Assembly: GCF_000006945.2 (NCBI RefSeq)
Contig: NC_003197.2
Coordinates: 620,001 to 684,000, forward strand
Reading direction: 5' to 3'
Source of the DNA: Salmonella enterica subsp. enterica serovar Typhimurium str. LT2
Lineage (GTDB): Bacteria; Pseudomonadota; Gammaproteobacteria; Enterobacterales; Enterobacteriaceae
DNA: 64,000 bases
The notes beneath the pieces were generated by a model, which was given only the letters and a program-made list of their open reading frames with translations, made no database searches and was not told the DNA's origin. Positions 59,992-64,000 of the stretch are shown here, one piece after another; the first letter of the stretch is position 1; every line of letters starts with the position of its first letter. The position numbers were made by a program, and so were the translations under genes.

Positions 59992-60798
59992 TCAATAACC
60001 GGCTTTATCGATAATAAACTGTTTCCCGCAGTTGCCGGGATGCGGCTGCGGCAGGAATGAGGCAGAGGAGAGCGGGGCGTTAATCATCGACGCCTTTAAT
60101 GAAAACTGAATCTCTGTTAAATAGGCGGGATTGCCATGGCAGTTTACTTTAACGGCTTTGACATTATCCTGGCCCCACATTTGTGCGACGACGCTATCAA
60201 ACTCAGCGCGGCTAACGGTTTTGCCGTAATTATCCGTCAGAAACTGCCCCAGTGCGCTGTCTTTTATCGCCTTATCCAGCCGTATCATGGTGCCGAAATA
60301 GGCATTGGGATCAAACCCGAAACAGGCGCCATGTTTGGCATATTCGTAGCGCTCCAGACAGGAATTCCCCCCCGCGCCGGGCATCACTTCCTTAAGCGCT
60401 GCCGCGATGTCAGGCGAAAGTCCGGGGGCGGAGGCTGAGCATTTCCGGCTGGCCTTGACTTCAGGCAGATTCGGGATTGGCCGCGTCGCACAACCAAAGC
60501 GCTGCCAGCGTCTCTGGTCAACACCGCGTGCGGCGATAGATTTGGGTAATCCTGGCCACAGGCCGTGGACGGTCAGAAAGTCTGCTTTGTTGGCTGGCTC
60601 TTTTTGCAGACGGCACTCATCGGGCTCCCGATGGCGGCGTTCATGCTGGCTTTGACAAAAACCGGTTTGCCAGGAAAGCGCCAGCACATAGTCAGTGAAA
60701 TCACCGTACTGTTGCGCCTGAAGTTCGTCGGCGTTGGCGGCAAAAATCGGGGTTAAGAGGGCAGCCAGCAGCGGACTGTAATGCCATATTGTGTTCAT
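59992..60798 (-). CDS. rna: RNase I, periplasmic ribonuclease of the T2 family
   Basis: A 268-residue secreted RNase T2. It has a signal peptide (LLAALLTPIFAANA, cleavage near residue 23), and the two conserved active-site segments FLTVHGLWPGLP (His78) and ERYEYAKHGACF (Glu152-His156). It degrades RNA without base preference to 2',3'-cyclic ends. Upstream of rnk. It lies in the usual rna-citT order. Confidence 0.96.
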   Translation of the reverse strand: MNTIWHYSPLLAALLTPIFAANADELQAQQYGDFTDYVLALSWQTGFCQSQHERRHREPDECRLQKEPANKADFLTVHGLWPGLPKSIAARGVDQRRWQRFGCATRPIPNLPEVKASRKCSASAPGLSPDIAAALKEVMPGAGGNSCLERYEYAKHGACFGFDPNAYFGTMIRLDKAIKDSALGQFLTDNYGKTVSRAEFDSVVAQMWGQDNVKAVKVNCHGNPAYLTEIQFSLKASMINAPLSSASFLPQPHPGNCGKQFIIDKAGY

Positions 60799-60847
60799 GA
60801 TGAATTCGATAATTTATACACATTATGAATGTTACCCATTTAATCAT

Positions 60848-60886
60848 AAAAAATGCCGCTCAGGTGAACCTGAACGGCATCATTTT
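60848..60886. terminator. terminator between citT and rna
   Basis: ATGCCGCTCAGGT, GA, ACCTGAACGGCAT form a 13-bp stem with one C-A mismatch. An A run lies on the left (60848-60852) and TTTTT on the right (60883-60887), so it can act for citT on the minus strand and in the opposite direction. Confidence 0.85.
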
Positions 60887-60907
60887 TAACCTGCGTTGGC
60901 GTAATGT

Positions 60908-62371
60908 TTAATTCCACATTGCCAAAATCGGCCAGCCCACCAGCAACAGCATCGCGATATAGATAACGCCAAAGATTGCGCCAAGCCGCCAGTAGTCTCT
61001 GGATTTCACGTAACCGCAGCCGTAGATAATCACACCAGGGCCGGTGGCATACGGCGTCAGACAGCCCATGATACCGATAGACAGCACCAGCAGAATACAC
61101 AGTTGTTCCATCGGAACGCCCGGAATGCCTTTACCCACCGCCAGAATGACCGGCAGCATGGTCGCGGTGTGAGCGGAAAGACTGGCGAACAGATAGTGCG
61201 CGAAATAGAACACCAGTACCAGTACAATCACGGTTGCATCCGGAGAGAAACCTTCCAGATGCGTACTCATGGTATTGGCGAACCAGTCAATAAAGCCGGA
61301 GCGGGTTAAGCCATTGGCCATGACCACCAGCGTAGCGAGGTTCACCAGGGTGTTCCAGGCGCTGTTGTAGCGCGTAATATCTTTCCACGGCACAACATGC
61401 AACGCCAGCATCAGCGAGACGGCCAGCAGACCCACGGCAGTGGCGTTGATGATTTTTCCACCAAAAACCCACAATCCTAAGCTAAGCAGCACCAGGCCAA
61501 TCAGCGTCCACTCTTTGCGGGACAGACGCCCCATGTTTTTTAACTCGCCGCCAGCCCAGGCCGCGACTTCCGCACTGTGGGTCACTTCAGGTTTATAAAG
61601 TACATAGGAGAGCCACGGCGCAACGATCAGTAAAATAATCCCTACCGGCAGAAAGCTGAGAAACCACTGCAGCCAGCTAATCTGGACGCCAGCGATCTTG
61701 CTGACGAACTCCAGACCTAATACGTTCGGGGCCGCGCCAGTGACAAACATCGAAGAGCTCAGGCTGGTACTGATCACCATCATCCACATCAAATAACCGC
61801 CGATGCGGCGTGCGGAAGGATCGTTTGGAAACGATTTAAACAGCGGCGGCAGGTTCTTGATGACCGGGAAGACAGTCCCGCCGGTACGAGCCGTATTGGA
61901 GGGAGTAAACGGCGCCAGCAAAATATCGATAATGACAATCGCATAGCCGAGCGTCAGCGTGCGTTTACCCATGAATTTTACCAAAAACAGCGCAATGCGG
62001 CGCCCCAGCCCGGTCACTTCGTAGCCCAGCGCGAAAATAAACGCGCCGAAAACCAGCCAGACCGTGGTGCTGGAGAAACCGGCAAGCCCCCATTTCAGCG
62101 CCTGTTTACTGGCTTTAAACGCCGGATCGGCCAGTTCTGAAGCGTCAAATAGCAGGTAATTGCTGCCGATAACGCAAATGGTTACGGCGATAAAACTGAT
62201 CGCTGTCGCCGGGATCGGCTCCAGGATCATACCGACAATCATCGCGACGAAAACCGCAAAATAGTGCCAGGCCTGCGGCGGCATACCATCTGGAACAGGA
62301 ATTAACAACATGACGCCCATCACCACTAATGGGGCCAACAACTTCCATATATTATCTTTGGATAAAGACAT
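60908..62371 (-). CDS. citT: CitT, citrate:succinate antiporter
   Basis: A 487-residue inner-membrane transporter of the DASS family (12-14 segments). The family signature around ALGYEVTGLGRRIALFLVKFMGK and FTPSNTARTGGTVFPVIKNLP is present. It exchanges external citrate for succinate during anaerobic citrate fermentation. It follows citG by 37 bp and ends the cit operon. Confidence 0.95.
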   Translation of the reverse strand: MSLSKDNIWKLLAPLVVMGVMLLIPVPDGMPPQAWHYFAVFVAMIVGMILEPIPATAISFIAVTICVIGSNYLLFDASELADPAFKASKQALKWGLAGFSSTTVWLVFGAFIFALGYEVTGLGRRIALFLVKFMGKRTLTLGYAIVIIDILLAPFTPSNTARTGGTVFPVIKNLPPLFKSFPNDPSARRIGGYLMWMMVISTSLSSSMFVTGAAPNVLGLEFVSKIAGVQISWLQWFLSFLPVGIILLIVAPWLSYVLYKPEVTHSAEVAAWAGGELKNMGRLSRKEWTLIGLVLLSLGLWVFGGKIINATAVGLLAVSLMLALHVVPWKDITRYNSAWNTLVNLATLVVMANGLTRSGFIDWFANTMSTHLEGFSPDATVIVLVLVFYFAHYLFASLSAHTATMLPVILAVGKGIPGVPMEQLCILLVLSIGIMGCLTPYATGPGVIIYGCGYVKSRDYWRLGAIFGVIYIAMLLLVGWPILAMWN

Positions 62372-62408
62372 AAATGACTCTCCGGAAAGGATATTTTCTA
62401 TAATTGTG

Positions 62409-63828
<1,420 letters not shown>

Positions 63829-63831
63829 GGC

Positions 63832-64000
63832 TTATTCCTTCACCTGATGCACCACATCGATCACTGAACCGTCGCGATAACGCACGACAGCAATCACGCG
63901 GTCGGTGAATTCGATAGGGCGGGGCTGACCGGTAAGCAGTTGCGCGCGTTCGCGCAGCCACTCAATCGATACCACTTTCATTCCCGCTGCTTTCAGGCGT
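63832..64000 (-). CDS. citF: CitF, citrate lyase alpha subunit (C-terminal part only)
   Basis: The last 55 codons run off the right edge. Ending: RLKAAGMKVVSIEWLRERAQ and VVRYRDGSVIDVVHQVKE. These match the end of citrate lyase alpha, the citrate:acetyl-ACP transferase. It is followed by citX after 3 bp, and belongs to the citCDEFXGT operon, of which only the end is in the window. Confidence 0.92.
   Translation of the reverse strand, partial: RLKAAGMKVVSIEWLRERAQLLTGQPRPIEFTDRVIAVVRYRDGSVIDVVHQVKE

Overview
The window is enterobacterial chromosome and reads as Salmonella enterica. It carries ramR-ramA with the RamR operator, the apeE esterase autotransporter, fepE, the complete enterobactin (ent/fep/fes) cluster, and gene order and protein sequences that recall S. 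enterica more closely than E. coli K-12 at each locus. Serovar cannot be told from these bases. No tRNA, rRNA, IS element, prophage or CRISPR array was seen.

Layout. (1) 1-2.6 kb: the reactive-chlorine locus, with rclR (partial, minus strand) divergent from rclA and rclBC. (2) 2.7-9.2 kb: a coiled-coil protein with a J-domain-like motif, the phenylalanine permease pheP, the mechanosensitive channel ybdG, and apeE. (3) 9.3-16.9 kb: an accessory sugar-uptake island. A LevR-type sigma-54 activator faces a six-gene mannose-family PTS operon that ends in two SIS-domain phosphosugar enzymes. A textbook -24/-12 promoter precedes the operon and a 32-bp-spaced direct repeat lies upstream of it. The substrate is unknown. 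(4) 17-19.6 kb: nfsB, ybdF, ramR/ramA and ybdJ. (5) 19.7-41.1 kb: ybdK, then enterobactin biosynthesis, export, uptake and hydrolysis (entD, fepA, fes, ybdZ, entF, fepE, fepCGD, entS, fepB, entCEBAH), with Fur boxes in all three divergent promoter regions. (6) 41.3-50 kb: cstA-ybdD, the hcxA/ybdL pair sharing a MetJ-type operator, the ybdM-ybdN ParB-like/PP-loop pair, an AT-rich LysR gene, and dsbG. (7) 50.4-52.8 kb: ahpCF, with an OxyR-like site and an unexpected terminator-like hairpin in the ahpC leader. (8) 53.1-57.3 kb: a four-gene TorD/DmsABC-like anaerobic respiratory operon. (9) 57.4-64 kb: uspG, ybdR, rnk, rna, and the distal part of the citrate fermentation operon (citF partial, citX, citG, citT).

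How genes work together. EntCBA make 2,3-dihydroxybenzoate. EntE, EntB, EntF, EntD and YbdZ assemble the trilactone, and EntH proofreads it. EntS exports it. FepA, FepB and FepDGC re-import ferric enterobactin and Fes releases the iron. RamR represses ramA through a palindrome over the ramA -10. AhpF recycles AhpC. CitX and CitG build and attach the citrate lyase prosthetic group, and CitT brings citrate in against succinate.

For second looks, the strongest candidates are the uncharacterised PTS/SIS operon with its sigma-54 control region, the YbdM-YbdN pair, the DMSO-reductase-like operon, the ahpC leader, the hairpin that buries the entD ribosome-binding site, and the tandem repeat downstream of rna.
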